Source: Odiellus spinosus
Taxonomy: Eukaryota > Arthropoda > Arachnida > Opiliones > Phalangiidae
Direction of reading: 5' to 3'
Length of the DNA stretch: 64,000 nt
Assembly (NCBI GenBank): GCA_963920705.1
Contig: CAWUCO010000268.1
Span: 2,976,001-3,040,000 of the forward strand
How positions within the stretch are numbered: the stretch's first letter is position 1; the number at the start of each line of letters is the position of its first letter. This document shows positions 37,422 through 53,541 of the stretch, one piece after another. Made by a program: the position numbers and the translations under genes. A model generated the notes under the pieces. It saw only the letters and a list, made by a program, of their open reading frames with translations, was not told the origin of the DNA and did not search any database.

Positions 37422-40400
37422 TCAAAAAACATCTAATATCAAAAAGCGAATTTTTAAAATCTGAAATTTGACTATTTTGATATTGTATGATTTCTTGAAT
37501 TGGCCATATTTTTCTTGCTTTTCAACGGATTTTTGAAAACTCTTGTTATTTAGACTGTCCATTAATTGCTCTTTCGAATGACTTTGGTTTTGTCTAAATT
37601 GCAAAATTGTGACAAATATAAAATTGGTTAAAATAAAGCAAAAACACTTAAAAATCCAAGATTATTGGATTCAAATGGACACAAAACTTTTGATTTTTAA
37701 GCGATTTAGACAAAATTAAGACCACTCGAAAGAGCAAATATTGGTCTATCTAAAAAACAAGAGTTTTGGAAAATCCGTTGAAAAACATGGAAAATATGGA
37801 CAATTCAAAAAACATCTAATATCAAAAAGCGAATTTTGAAAATCTGAAATTTGACTATTTTGATATTCTATGATTTCTTGAATTGGCCATATTTTTCTTG
37901 TTTTTCAACGGATTTTTGAAAACTCTTATTATTTAGACTGTCCATTAATTGCTCTTTCGAATGACTTTGGTTTTGTCTAAATTGCAAAATTGTGACAAAT
38001 ATAAAATTGGTTAAAATAAAGCAAAAACACTTAAAAATCCAAGATTATTGGATTCAAATGGACACAAAACTTTTGATTTTTAAGCGATTTAGACAAAATT
38101 AAGACCACTCGAAAGAGCAAATATTGGTCTATCTGAAAATCAAGAGTTTTGGAAAATCCGTTGAAAAACATGGAAAATATGGACAAGTCAAAAAACATCT
38201 AATATCAAAAAGCGAATTTTTAAAATCTGAAATTTGACTATTTTGATATTCTATGATTTCTTGAATTGGCCATATTTTTCTTGTTTTTCAACGGATTTTT
38301 GAAAACTCTTGTTATTTAGACTGTCCATTAATTGCTCTTTCGAATGACTTTGGTTTTGTCTAAATTGCAAAATTGTGACAAATATAAAATTGGTTAAAAT
38401 AAAGCAAAAACACTTAAAAATCCAAGATTATTGGATTCAAATGGACACAAAACTTTTGATTTTTAAGCGATTTAGACAAAATTAAGACCACTCGAAAGAG
38501 CAAATATTGGTCTATCTAAAAAACAAGAGTTTTGGAAAATCCGTTGAAAAACATGGAAAATATGGACAATTCAAAAAACATCTAATATCAAAAAGCGAAT
38601 TTTGAAAATCTGAAATTTGACTATTTTGATATTCTATGATTTCTTGAATTGGCCATATTTTTCTTGTTTTTCAACGGATTTTTGAAAACTCTTATTATTT
38701 AGACTGTCCATTAATTGCTCTTTCGAATGACTTTGGTTTTGTCTAAATTGCAAAATTGTGACAAATATAAAATTGGTTAAAATAAAGCAAAAACACTTAA
38801 AAATCCAAGATTATTGGATTCAAATGGACACAAAACTTTTGATTTTTAAGCGATTTAGACAAAATTAAGACCACTCGAAAGAGCAAATATTGGTCTATCT
38901 GAAAATCAAGAGTTTTGGAAAATCCGTTGAAAAACATGGAAAATATGGACAATTCAAAAAACATCTAATATCAAAAAGCGAATTTTTAAAATCTGAAATT
39001 TGACTATTTTGATATTCTATGATTTCTTGAATTGGCCATATTTTTCTTGTTTTTCAACGGATTTTTGAAAACTCTTATTATTTAGACTGTCCATTAATTG
39101 CTCTTTTGAATAACTTTGGTTTTGTCTAAATTGCAAAATTGTGACAAATATAAAATTGGTTAAAATAAAGCAAAAACACTTAAAAATCCAAGATTATAGG
39201 ATTCAAATGGACACAAAACTTTTGATTTTTAAGCGATTTAGACAAAATTAAGACTACTCGAAAGAGCAAATATTGGTCTATCTAAAAAACAAGAGTTTTG
39301 GAAAAAATGTTGAAAAACATGGAAAATATGGACAATTCAAAAAACATCTAATATCAAAAAGCGAATTTTTAAAATCTGAAATTTGACTATTTTGATATTC
39401 TATGATTTCTTGAATTGGCCATATTTTTCTTGTTTTTCAACGGATTTTTGAAAACTCTTATTATTTAGACTGTCCATTAATTGCTCTTTCGAATGACTTT
39501 GGTTTTGTCTAAATTGCAAAATTGTGACAAATATAAAATTGGTTAAAATTAAGCAAAAACACTTAAAAATCCAAGATTATTGGATTAAAATGGACACAAA
39601 ACTTTTGATTTTTAAGCGATTTAGACAAAATTAAGACCACTCAAAAGAGCAAATATTGGTCTATCTAAAAAACAAGAGTTTTGGAAAATCCGTCGAAAAA
39701 CATGGAAAATATGGACAATTCAAAAAGCATCTAATATCAAAAAGCGAATTTTTAAAATCTGAAATTTGACTATTTTGATATTGTATGATTTCTTGAATTG
39801 GCCATATTTTTCTTGTTTTTCAACGGATTTTTGAAAACTCTTGTTATTTAGACTGTCCATTAATTGCTCTTTCGAAAGACTTTGGTTTTGTCTAAATTGC
39901 AAAATTGTGACAAATATAAAATTGGTTAAAATAAAGCAAAAACACTTAAAAATCCAAGATTATTGGATTCAAATGGACACAAAACTTTTGATTTTTAAGC
40001 GATTTAGACAAAATTAAGACCACTTGAAAGAGCAAATATTGGTCTATCTAAAAAACAAGAGTTTTGGAAAATCCGTTGAAAAACATGGAAAATATGGACA
40101 ATTCAAAAAACATCTAATATCAAAAAGCGAATTTTTAATATCTGAAATTTGACTATTTTGATATTCTATGATTTCTTGAATTGGCCATATTTTTCTTGTT
40201 TTTCAACGGATTTTTGAAAACTCTTATTATTTAGACTGTCCATTAATTGCTCTTTCGAATGTCTTTGGTTTTGTCTAAATTGCAAAATTGTGACAAATAT
40301 AAAATTGGTTAAAATTAAGCAAAAACGCTTAAAAATCCAAGATTATAGGATTCAAATGGACACGAAACTTTTGATTTTTAAGCGATTTAGACAAAATTAA

Positions 40401-43400
40401 GACCACTCGAAAGAGCAAATATTGGTCTATCTGAAAATCAAGAGTTTTGGAAAATCCGTTGAAAAACATGGAAAATATGGACAATTCAAAAAACATCTAA
40501 TATCAAAAAGCGAATTTTTAAAATCTGAAATTTGACTATTTTGATATTCTATGATTTCTTGAATTGGCCATATTTTTCTTGTTTTTCAACGGATTTTTGA
40601 AAACTCTTATTATTTAGACTGTCCATTAATTGCTCTTTCGAATGACTTTGGTTTTGTCTAAATTGCAAAATTGTGACAAATATAAAATTGGTTAAAATTA
40701 AGCAAAAACACTTAAAAATCCAAGATTATTGGATTAAAATGGACACAAAACTTTTGATTTTTAAGCGATTTAGACAAAATTAAGACCACTCAAAAGAGCA
40801 AATATTGGTCTATCTAAAAAACAAGAGTTTTGGAAAATCCGTCGAAAAACATGGAAAATATGGACAATTCAAAAAGCATCTAATATCAAAAAGCGAATTT
40901 TTAAAATCTGAAATTTGACTATTTTGATATTGTATGATTTCTTGAATTGGCCATATTTTTCTTGCTTTTCAACGGATTTTTGAAAACTCTTGTTATTTAG
41001 ACTGTCCATTAATTGCTCTTTCGAATGACTTTGGTTTTGTCTAAATTGCAAAATTGTGACAAATATAAAATTGGTTAAAATAAAGCAAAAACACTTAAAA
41101 ATCCAAGATTATTGGATTCAAATGGACACAAAACTTTTGATTTTTAAGCGATTTAGACAAAATTAAGACCACTCGAAAGAGCAAATATTGGTCTATCTAA
41201 AAAACAAGAGTTTTGGAAAATCCGTTGAAAAACATGGAAAATATGGACAATTCAAAAAACATCTAATATCAAAAAGCGAATTTTGAAAATCTGAAATTTG
41301 ACTATTTTGATATTCTATGATTTCTTGAATTGGCCATATTTTTCTTGTTTTTCAACGGATTTTTGAAAACTCTTATTATTTAGACTGTCCATTAATTGCT
41401 CTTTCGAATGACTTTGGTTTTGTCTAAATTGCAAAATTGTGACAAATATAAAATTGGTTAAAATAAAGCAAAAACACTTAAAAATCCAAGATTATTGGAT
41501 TCAAATGGACACAAAACTTTTGATTTTTAAGCGATTTAGACAAAATTAAGACCACTCGAAAGAGCAAATATTGGTCTATCTGAAAATCAAGAGTTTTGGA
41601 AAATCCGTTGAAAAACATGGAAAATATGGACAAGTCAAAAAACATCTAATATCAAAAAGCGAATTTTTAAAATCTGAAATTTGACTATTTTGATATTCTA
41701 TGATTTCTTGAATTGGCCATATTTTTCTTGTTTTTCAACGGATTTTTGAAAACTCTTGTTATTTAGACTGTCCATTAATTGCTCTTTCGAATGACTTTGG
41801 TTTTGTCTAAATTGCAAAATTGTGACAAATATAAAATTGGTTAAAATAAAGCAAAAACACTTAAAAATCCAAGATTATTGGATTCAAATGGACACAAAAC
41901 TTTTGATTTTTAAGCGATTTAGACAAAATTAAGACCACTCGAAAGAGCAAATATTGGTCTATCTAAAAAACAAGAGTTTTGGAAAATCCGTTGAAAAACA
42001 TGGAAAATATGGACAATTCAAAAAACATCTAATATCAAAAAGCGAATTTTGAAAATCTGAAATTTGACTATTTTGATATTCTATGATTTCTTGAATTGGC
42101 CATATTTTTCTTGTTTTTCAACGGATTTTTGAAAACTCTTATTATTTAGACTGTCCATTAATTGCTCTTTCGAATGACTTTGGTTTTGTCTAAATTGCAA
42201 AATTGTGACAAATATAAAATTGGTTAAAATAAAGCAAAAACACTTAAAAATCCAAGATTATTGGATTCAAATGGACACAAAACTTTTGATTTTTAAGCGA
42301 TTTAGACAAAATTAAGACCACTCGAAAGAGCAAATATTGGTCTATCTGAAAATCAAGAGTTTTGGAAAATCCGTTGAAAAACATGGAAAATATGGACAAT
42401 TCAAAAAACATCTAATATCAAAAAGCGAATTTTTAAAATCTGAAATTTGACTATTTTGATATTCTATGATTTCTTGAATTGGCCATATTTTTCTTGTTTT
42501 TCAACGGATTTTTGAAAACTCTTATTATTTAGACTGTCCATTAATTGCTCTTTTGAATAACTTTGGTTTTGTCTAAATTGCAAAATTGTGACAAATATAA
42601 AATTGGTTAAAATAAAGCAAAAACACTTAAAAATCCAAGATTATTGGATTCAAATGGACACAAAACTTTTGATTTTTAAGCGATTTAGACAAAATTAAGA
42701 CCACTTGAAAGAGCAAATATTGGTCTATCTAAAAAACAAGAGTTTTGGAAAATCCGTTGAAAAACATGGAAAATATGGACAATTCAAAAAACATCTAATA
42801 TCAAAAAGCGAATTTTTAATATCTGAAATTTGACTATTTTGATATTCTATGATTTCTTGAATTGGCCATATTTTTCTTGTTTTTCAACGGATTTTTGAAA
42901 ACTCTTATTATTTAGACTGTCCATTAATTGCTCTTTCGAATGTCTTTGGTTTTGTCTAAATTGCAAAATTGTGACAAATATAAAATTGGTTAAAATTAAG
43001 CAAAAACACTTAAAAATCCAAGATTATTGGATTCAAATGGACACAAAACTTTTGATTTTTAAGCGATTTAGACAAAATTAAGACCACTCGAAAGAGCAAA
43101 TATTGGTCTATCTGAAAATCAAGAGTTTTGGAAAATCCGTTGAAAAACATGGAAAATATGGACAATTCAAAAAACATCTAATATCAAAAAGCGAATTTTG
43201 AAAATCTGAAATTTGACTATTTTGATATTCTATGATTTCTTGAATTGGCCATATTTTTCTTGTTTTTCAACGGATTTTTGAAAACTCTTATTATTTAGAC
43301 TGTCCATTAATTGCGCTTTCGAATGACTTTGGTTTTGTCTAAATTGCAAAATTGTGACAAATATAAAATTGGTTAAAATAAAGCAAAAACACTTAAAAAT

Positions 43401-46010
43401 CCAAGATTATTGGATTCAAATGGACACAAAACTTTTGATTTTTAAGCGATTTAGACAAAATTAAGAGCACTCGAAAGAGCAAATATTGGTCTATCTGAAA
43501 ATCACGAATTTTGGAAAATCCGTTGAAAAACATGGAAAATATGGACAATTCAAAAAACATCTAATATCAAAAAGCGAATTTTTAAAATCTGAAATTTGAC
43601 TATTTTGATATTCTATGATTTCTTGAATTGGCCATATTTTTCTTGTTTTTCAACGGATTTTTGAAAACTCTTATTATTTAGACTGTCCATTAATTGCTCT
43701 TTCGAATAACTTTGGTTTTGTCTAAATTGCAAAATTGTGACAAATATAAAATTGGTTAAAATAAAGCAAAAACACTTAAAAATCCAAGATTATTGGATTC
43801 AAATGGACACAAAACTTTTGATTTTTAAGCGATTTAGACAAAATTAAGACCACTTGAAAGAGCAAATATTGGTCTATCTAAAAAACAAGAGTTTTGGAAA
43901 ATCCGTTGAAAAACATGGAAAATATGGACAATTCAAAAAACATCTAATATCAAAAAGCGAATTTTTAATATCTGAAATTTGACTATTTTGATATTCTATG
44001 ATTTCTTGAATTGGCCATATTTTTCTTGTTTTTCAACGGATTTTTGAAAACTCTTATTATTTAGACTGTCCATTAATTGCTCTTTCGAATGTCTTTGGTT
44101 TTGTCTAAATTGCAAAATTGTGACAAATATAAAATTGGTTAAAATTAAGCAAAAACGCTTAAAAATCCAAGATTATAGGATTCAAATGGACACGAAACTT
44201 TTGATTTTTAAGCGATTTAGACAAAATTAAGACCACTCGAAAGAGCAAATATTGGTCTATCTGAAAATCAAGAGTTTTGGAAAATCCGTTGAAAAACATG
44301 GAAAATATGGACAATTCAAAAAACATCTAATATCAAAAAGCGAATTTTTAAAATCTGAAATTTGACTATTTTGATATTCTATGATTTCTTGAATTGGCCA
44401 TATTTTTCTTGTTTTTCAACGGATTTTTGAAAACTCTTATTATTTAGACTGTCCATTAATTGCTCTTTCGAATGACTTTGGTTTTGTCTAAATTGCAAAA
44501 TTGTGACAAATATAAAATTGGTTAAAATTAAGCAAAAACACTTAAAAATCCAAGATTATTGGATTAAAATGGACACAAAACTTTTGATTTTTAAGCGATT
44601 TAGACAAAATTAAGACCACTCAAAAGAGCAAATATTGGTCTATCTAAAAAACAAGAGTTTTGGAAAATCCGTCGAAAAACATGGAAAATATGGACAATTC
44701 AAAAAGCATCTAATATCAAAAAGCGAATTTTTAAAATCTGAAATTTGACTATTTTGATATTGTATGATTTCTTGAATTGGCCATATTTTTCTTGTTTTTC
44801 AACGGATTTTTGAAAACTCTTGTTATTTAGACTGTCCATTAATTGCTCTTTCGAATGACTTTGGTTTTGTCTAAATTGCAAAATTGTGACAAATATAAAA
44901 TTGGTTAAAATAAAGCAAAAACACTTAAAAATCCAAGATTATTGGATTCAAATGGACACAAAACTTTTGATTTTTAAGCGATTTAGACAAAATTAAGACC
45001 ACTCGAAAGAGCAAATATTGGTCTATCTGAAAATCAAGAGTTTTGGAAAATCCGTTGAAAAACATGGAAAATATGGACAAGTCAAAAAACATCTAATATC
45101 AAAAAGCGAATTTTTAAAATCTGAAATTTGACTATTTTGATATTCTATGATTTCTTGAATTGGCCATATTTTTCTTGTTTTTCAACGGATTTTTGAAAAC
45201 TCTTGTTATTTAGACTGTCCATTAATTGCTCTTTCGAATGACTTTGGTTTTGTCTAAATTGCAAAATTGTGACAAATATAAAATTGGTTAAAATAAAGCA
45301 AAAACACTTAAAAATCCAAGATTATTGGATTCAAATGGACACAAAACTTTTGATTTTTAAGCGATTTAGACAAAATTAAGACCACTCGAAAGAGCAAATA
45401 TTGGTCTATCTAAAAAACAAGAGTTTTGGAAAATCCGTTGAAAAACATGGAAAATATGGACAATTCAAAAAACATCTAATATCAAAAAGCGAATTTTGAA
45501 AATCTGAAATTTGACTATTTTGATATTCTATGATTTCTTGAATTGGCCATATTTTTCTTGTTTTTCAACGGATTTTTGAAAACTCTTATTATTTAGACTG
45601 TCCATTAATTGCTCTTTCGAATGACTTTGGTTTTGTCTAAATTGCAAAATTGTGACAAATATAAAATTGGTTAAAATAAAGCAAAAACACTTAAAAATCC
45701 AAGATTATTGGATTCAAATGGACACAAAACTTTTGATTTTTAAGCGATTTAGACAAAATTAAGACCACTCGAAAGAGCAAATATTGGTCTATCTGAAAAT
45801 CAAGAGTTTTGGAAAATCCGTTGAAAAACATGGAAAATATGGACAATTCAAAAAACATCTAATATCAAAAAGCGAATTTTTAAAATCTGAAATTTGACTA
45901 TTTTGATATTCTATGATTTCTTGAATTGGCCATATTTTTCTTGTTTTTCAACGGATTTTTGAAAACTCTTATTATTTAGACTGTCCATTAATTGCTCTTT
46001 TGAATAACTT
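37422..46010 (-). repeat. Higher-order repeat of 9-10 monomers inside the long minus tract
   Basis: The rare tag GGACAAGTCAAAAAACATC occurs at about 38182, 41630 and 45078, and TCTTTTGAATAACTTTGG at about 39101, 42550 and 45998. Each step is about 3447 bp, nine monomers. Upstream of the tag, other markers (GATTATAGG with CACGAAAC at 40343 and 44171) are spaced ten monomers, so one copy gained or lost a unit. A partial further copy carries GGACAAGTC at about 46991. Confidence 0.8.
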
Positions 46011-49000
46011 TGGTTTTGTCTAAATTGCAAAATTGTGACAAATATAAAATTGGTTAAAATAAAGCAAAAACACTTAAAAATCCAAGATTATTGGATTCAA
46101 ATGGACACAAAACTTTTGATTTTTAAGCGATTTAGACAAAATTAAGACCACTTGAAAGAGCAAATATTGGTCTATCTAAAAAACAAGAGTTTTGGAAAAT
46201 CCGCTGAAAAACATGGAAAATATGGACAATTCAAAAAACATCTAATATCAAAAAGCGAATTTTGAAAATCTGAAATTTGACTATTTTGATATTCTATGAT
46301 TTCTTGAATTGGCCATATTTTTCTTGTTTTTCAACGGATTTTTGAAAACTCTTATTATTTAGACTGTCCATTAATTGCTCTTTCGAATGACTTTGGTTTT
46401 GTCTAAATTGCAAAATTGTGACAAATATAAAATTGGTTAAAATAGAGCAAAAACACTTAAAAATCCAAGATTATTGGATTCAAATGGACACAAAACTTTT
46501 GATTTTTAAGCGATTTAGACAAAATTAAGACCACTCGAAAGAGCAAATATTGGTCTATCTAAAAAACAAGAGTTTTGGAAAATCCGTTGAAAAACATGGA
46601 AAATATGGACAATTCAAAAAACATCTAATATCAAAAAGCGAATTTTGAAAATCTGAAATTTGACTATTTTGATATTCTATGATTTCTTGAATTGGCCATA
46701 TTTTTCTTGTTTTTCAACGGATTTTTGAAAACTCTTATTATTTAGACTGTCCATTAATTGCTCTTTCGAATGACTTTGGTTTTGTCTAAATTGCAAAATT
46801 GTGACAAATATAAAATTGGTTAAAATAAAGCAAAAACACTTAAAAATCCAAGATTATTGGATTCAAATGGACACAAAACTTTTGATTTTTAAGCGATTTA
46901 GACAAAATTAAGACCACTCGAAAGAGCAAATATTGGTCTATCTGAAAATCAAGAGTTTTGGAAAATCCGTTGAAAAACATGGAAAATATGGACAAGTCAA
47001 AAAACATCTAATATCAAAAAGCGAATTTTTAAAATCTGAAATTTGACTATTTTGATATTCTATGATTTCTTGAATTGGCCATATTTTTCTTGTTTTTCAA
47101 CGGATTTTTGAAAACTCTTGTTATTTAGACTGTCCATTAATTGCTCTTTCGAATGACTTTGGTTTTGTCTAAATTGCAAAATTGTGACAAATATAAAATT
47201 GGTTAAAATAAAGCAAAAACACTTAAAAATCCAAGATTATTGGATTCAAATGGACACAAAACTTTTGATTTTTAAGCGATTTAGACAAAATTAAGACCAC
47301 TCGAAAGAGCAAATATTGGTCTATCTAAAAAACAAGAGTTTTGGAAAATCCGTTGAAAAACATGGAAAATATGGACAATTCAAAAAACATCTAATATCAA
47401 AAAGCGAATTTTGAAAATCTGAAATTTGACTATTTTGATATTCTATGATTTCTTGAATTGGCCATATTTTTCTTGTTTTTCAACGGATTTTTGAAAACTC
47501 TTATTATTTAGACTGTCCATTAATTGCGCTTTCGAATGACTTTGGTTTTGTCTAAATTGCAAAATTGTGACAAATATAAAATTGGTTAAAATAAAGCAAA
47601 AACACTTAAAAATCCAAGATTATTGGATTCAAATGGACACAAAACTTTTGATTTTTAAGCGATTTAGACAAAATTAAGAGCACTCGAAAGAGCAAATATT
47701 GGTCTATCTGAAAATCACGAATTTTGGAAAATCCGTTGAAAAACATGGAAAATATGGACAATTCAAAAAACATCTAATATCAAAAAGCGAATTTTTAAAA
47801 TCTGAAATTTGACTATTTTGATATTCTATGATTTCTTGAATTGGCCATATTTTTCTTGTTTTTCAACGGATTTTTGAAAACTCTTATTATTTAGACTGTC
47901 CATTAATTGCTCTTTCGAATAACTTTGGTTTTGTCTAAATTGCAAAATTGTGACAAATATAAAATTGGTTAAAATAAAGCAAAAACACTTAAAAATCCAA
48001 GATTATTGGATTCAAATGGACACAAAACTTTTGATTTTTAAGCGATTTAGACAAAATTAAGACCACTTGAAAGAGCAAATATTGGTCTATCTAAAAAACA
48101 AGAGTTTTGGAAAATCCGTTGAAAAACATGGAAAATATGGACAATTCAAAAAACATCTAATATCAAAAAGCGAATTTTTAATATCTGAAATTTGACTATT
48201 TTGATATTCTATGATTTCTTGAATTGGCCATATTTTTCTTGTTTTTCAACGGATTTTTGAAAACTCTTGTTATTTAGACTGTCCATTAATTGCTCTTTCG
48301 AATGACTTTGGTTTTGTCTAAATTGCAAAATTGTGACAAATATAAAATTGGTTAAAATAAAGCAAAAACACTTAAAAATCCAAGATTATTGGATTCAAAT
48401 GGACACAAAACTTTTGATTTTTAAGCGATTTAGACAAAATTAAGACCACTCGAAAGAGCAAATATTGGTCTATCTAAAAAACAAGAGTTTTGGAAAATCC
48501 GTTGAAAAACATGGAAAATATGGACAATTCAAAAAACATCTAATATCAAAAAGCGAATTTTGAAAATCTGAAATTTGACTATTTTGATATTCTATGATTT
48601 CTTGAATTGGCCATATTTTTCTTGTTTTTCAACGGATTTTTGAAAACTCTTATTATTTAGACTGTCCATTAATTGCGCTTTCGAATGACTTTGGTTTTGT
48701 CTAAATTGCAAAATTGTGACAAATATAAAATTGGTTAAAATAAAGCAAAAACACTTAAAAATCCAAGATTATTGGATTCAAATGGACACAAAACTTTTGA
48801 TTTTTAAGCGATTTAGACAAAATTAAGAGCACTCGAAAGAGCAAATATTGGTCTATCTGAAAATCACGAATTTTGGAAAATCCGTTGAAAAACATGGAAA
48901 ATATGGACAATTCAAAAAACATCTAATATCAAAAAGCGAATTTTTAAAATCTGAAATTTGACTATTTTGATATTCTATGATTTCTTGAATTGGCCATATT

Positions 49001-52000
49001 TTTCTTGTTTTTCAACGGATTTTTGAAAACTCTTATTATTTAGACTGTCCATTAATTGCTCTTTCGAATAACTTTGGTTTTGTCTAAATTGCAAAATTGT
49101 GACAAATATAAAATTGGTTAAAATAAAGCAAAAACACTTAAAAATCCAAGATTATTGGATTCAAATGGACACAAAACTTTTGATTTTTAAGCGATTTAGA
49201 CAAAATTAAGACCACTTGAAAGAGCAAATATTGGTCTATCTAAAAAACAAGAGTTTTGGAAAATCCGTTGAAAAACATGGAAAATAAGGACAATTCAAAA
49301 AACATCTAATATCAAAAAGCGAATTTTTAATATCTGAAATTTGACTATTTTGATATTCTATGATTTCTTGAATTGGCCATATTTTTCTTGTTTTTCAACG
49401 GATTTTTGAAAACTCTTATTATTTAGACTGTCCATTAATTGCGCTTTCGAATGACTTTGGTTTTGTCTAAATTGCAAAATTGTGACAAATATAAAATTGG
49501 TTAAAATAAAGCAAAAACACTTAAAAATCCAAGATTATTGGATTCAAATGGACACAAAACTTTTGATTTTTAAGCGATTTAGACAAAATTAAGAGCACTC
49601 GAAAGAGCAAATATTGGTCTATCTGAAAATCACGAATTTTGGAAAATCCGTTGAAAAACATGGAAAATATGGACAATTCAAAAAACATCTAATATCAAAA
49701 AGCGAATTTTTAAAATCTGAAATTTGACTATTTTGATATTCTATGATTTCTTGAATTGGCCATATTTTTCTTGTTTTTCAACGGATTTTTGAAAACTCTT
49801 ATTATTTAGACTGTCCATTAATTGCTCTTTCGAATAACTTTGGTTTTGTCTAAATTGCAAAATTGTGACAAATATAAAATTGGTTAAAATAAAGCAAAAA
49901 CACTTAAAAATCCAAGATTATTGGATTCAAATGGACACAAAACTTTTGATTTTTAAGCGATTTAGACAAAATTAAGACCACTTGAAAGAGCAAATATTGG
50001 TCTATCTAAAAAACAAGAGTTTTGGAAAATCCGTTGAAAAACATGGAAAATAAGGACAATTCAAAAAACATCTAATATCAAAAAGCGAATTTTTAATATC
50101 TGAAATTTGACTATTTTGATATTCTATGATTTCTTGAATTGGCCATATTTTTCTTGTTTTTCAACGGATTTTTGAAAACTCTTATTATTTAGACTGTCCA
50201 TTAATTGCTCTTTCGAATGTCTTTGGTTTTGTCTAAATTGCAAAATTGTGACAAATATAAAATTGGTTAAAATTAAGCAAAAATACTTAAAAATCCAAGA
50301 TTATTGGATTCAAATGGACACAAAACTTTTGATTTTTAAGCGATTTAGACAAAATTAAGACCACTCGAAAGAGCAAATATTGGTCTATCTGAAAATCAAG
50401 AGTTTTGGAAAATCCGTTGAAAAACATGGAAAATATGGACAATTCAAAAAACATCTAATATCAAAAAGCGAATTTTGAAAATCTGAAATTTGACTATTTT
50501 GATATTCTATGATTTCTTGAATTGGCCATATTTTTCTTGTTTTTCAACGGATTTTTGAAAACTCTTATTATTTAGACTGTCCATTAATTGCGCTTTCGAA
50601 TGACTTTGGTTTTGTCTAAATTGCAAAATTGTGACAAATATAAAATTGGTTAAAATAAAGCAAAAACACTTAAAAATCCAAGATTATTGGATTCAAATGG
50701 ACACAAAACTTTTGATTTTTAAGCGATTTAGACAAAATTAAGAGCACTCGAAAGAGCAAATATTGGTCTATCTGAAAATCAAGAATTTTGGAAAATCCGT
50801 TGAAAAACATGGAAAATATGGACAATTCAAAAAACATCTAATATCAAAAAGCGAATTTTGAAAATCTGAAATTTGACTATTTTGATATTCTATGATTTCT
50901 TGAATTGGCCATATTTTTCTTGTTTTTCAACGGATTTTTGAAAACTCTTATTATTTAGACTGTCCATTAATTGCTCTTTCGAATGTCTTTGGTTTTGTCT
51001 AAATTGCAAAATTGTGACAAATATAAAATTGGTTAAAATTAAGCAAAAACGCTTAAAAATCCAAGATTATAGGATTCAAATGGACACGAAACTTTTGATT
51101 TTTAAGCGATTTAGACAAAATTAAGACCACTCGAAAGAGCAAATATTGGTCTATCTGAAAATCAAGAGTTTTGTAAAATCCGTTGAAAAACATGGAAAAT
51201 ATGGACAATTCAAAAAACATCTAATATCAAAAAGAGAATTTTGAAAATCTGAAATTTGACTATTTTGATATTCCATGATTTCTTGAAATTGGCCATATTT
51301 TTCTTGTTTTTCAACGGATTTTTGAAAACTCTTATTATTTAGACTGTCCATTAATTGCTCTTTCGAATGACTTTGGTTTTGTCTAAATTGCAAAATTGTG
51401 ACAAATATAAAATTGGTTAAAATAAAGCAAAAACACTTAAAAATCCAAGATTATTGGATTCAAATGGACACAAAACTTTTGATTTTTAAGCGATTTAGAC
51501 AAAATTAAGTCCACTCAAAAGAGCAAATATTGGTCTATCTAAAAAACAAGAGTTTTGGAAAATCCGTTGAAAAACATGGAAAATATGGACAATTCAAAAA
51601 ACATCTAATATCAAAAAGCGAATTTTTAAAATCTGAAATTTGACTATTTTGATATTGTATGATTTCTTGAATTGGCCATATTTTTCTTGTTTTTCAACGG
51701 ATTTTTGAAAACTCTTGTTATTTAGACTGTCCATTAATTGCTCTTTCGAATGACTTTGGTTTTGTCTAAATTGCAAAATTGTGACAAATATAAAATTGGT
51801 TAAAATAAAGCAAAAACACTTAAAAATCCAAGATTATTGGATTCAAATGGACACAAAACTTTTGATTTTTAAGCGATTTAGACAAAATTAAGACTACTCG
51901 AAAGAGCAAATATTGGTCTATCTAAAAAACAAGAGTTTTGGAAAATCCGTTGAAAAACATGGAAAATATGGACAATACAAAAAACATCTAATATCAAAAA

Positions 52001-53541
52001 GCGAATTTTGAAATCTGAAATTTGACTATTTTGATATTCTATGATTTCTTGAATTGGCCATATTTTTCTTGTTTTTCAACGGATTTTTGAAAACTCTTAT
52101 TATTTAGACTGTCCATTAATTGCTCTTTCGAATGACTTTGGTTTTGTCTAAATTGCAAAATTGTGACAAATATAAAATTGGTTAAAATAAAGCAAAAACA
52201 CTTTAAAATCCAAGATTATTGGATTCAAATGGACACAAAACTTTTGATTTTTAAGCGATTTAGACAAAATTAAGACCACTTGAAAGAGCAAATATTGGTC
52301 TATCTAAAAAACAAGAGTTTTGGAAAATCCGTTGAAAAACATGGAAAATATGGACAATTCAAAAAACATCTAATATCAAAAAGCGAATTTTTAAAATCTG
52401 AAATTTGACTATTTTGATATTGTATGATTTCTTGAATTGGCCATATTTTTCTTGTTTTTCAACGGATTTTTGAAAACTCTTGTTATTTAGACTGTCCATT
52501 AATTGCTCTTTCGAATGACTTTGGTTTTGTCTAAATTGCAAAATTTTGACAAATATAAAATTGGTTAAAATAAAGCAAAAACACTTAAAAATCCAAGATT
52601 ATTGGATTCAAATGGACACAAAACTTTTGATTTTTAAGCGATTTAGACAAAATTAAGACTACTCGAAAGAGCAAATATTGGTCTATCTAAAAAACAAGAG
52701 TTTTGGAAAATCCGTTGAAAAACATGGAAAATATGGACAATTCAAAAAACATCTAATATCAAAAAGCGAATTTTGAAAATCTGAAATTTGACTATTTTGA
52801 TATTCTATGATTTCTTGAATTGGCCATATTATTCTTGTTTTTCAACGGTTTTTTGAAAACTCTTATTATTTAGACTGTCCATTAATTGCTCTTTCGAATG
52901 ACTTTGGTTTTGTCTAAATTGCAAAATTGTGACAAATATAAAATTGGTTAAAATAAAGCAAAAACACTTAAAAATCCAAGATTATTGGATTCAAATGGAC
53001 ACAAAACTTTTGATTTTTAAGCGATTTAGACAAAATTAAGACCACTCGAAAGAGCAAATATTGGTCTATCTGAAAATCAAGAGTTTTGGAAAATCCGTTG
53101 AAAAACATGGAAAATATGGACAATTCAAAAAGCATCTAATATCAAAAAGCGAATTTTGAAAATCTGAAATTTGACTATTTTGATATTCTATGATTTCTTG
53201 AATTGGCCATATTTTTCTTGTTTTTCAACGGATTTTTGAAAACTCTTATTATTTAGACTGTCCATTAATTGCTCTTTCGAATGACTTTGGTTTTGTCTAA
53301 ATTGCAAAATTGTGACAAATATAAAATTGGTTAAAATAAAGCAAAAACACTTAAAAATCCAAGATTATTGGATTCAAATGGACAAACCTTTTGATTTTTA
53401 AGCGATTTAGACAAAATTAAGACCACTCGAAAGAGCAAATATTGGTCTATCTAAAAAAAGAGTTTTGGAAAATCCGTTGAAAAACAAGAAAAATATGGCC
53501 AATTCAAGAAATCATACAATATCAAAATAGTCAAATTTCAG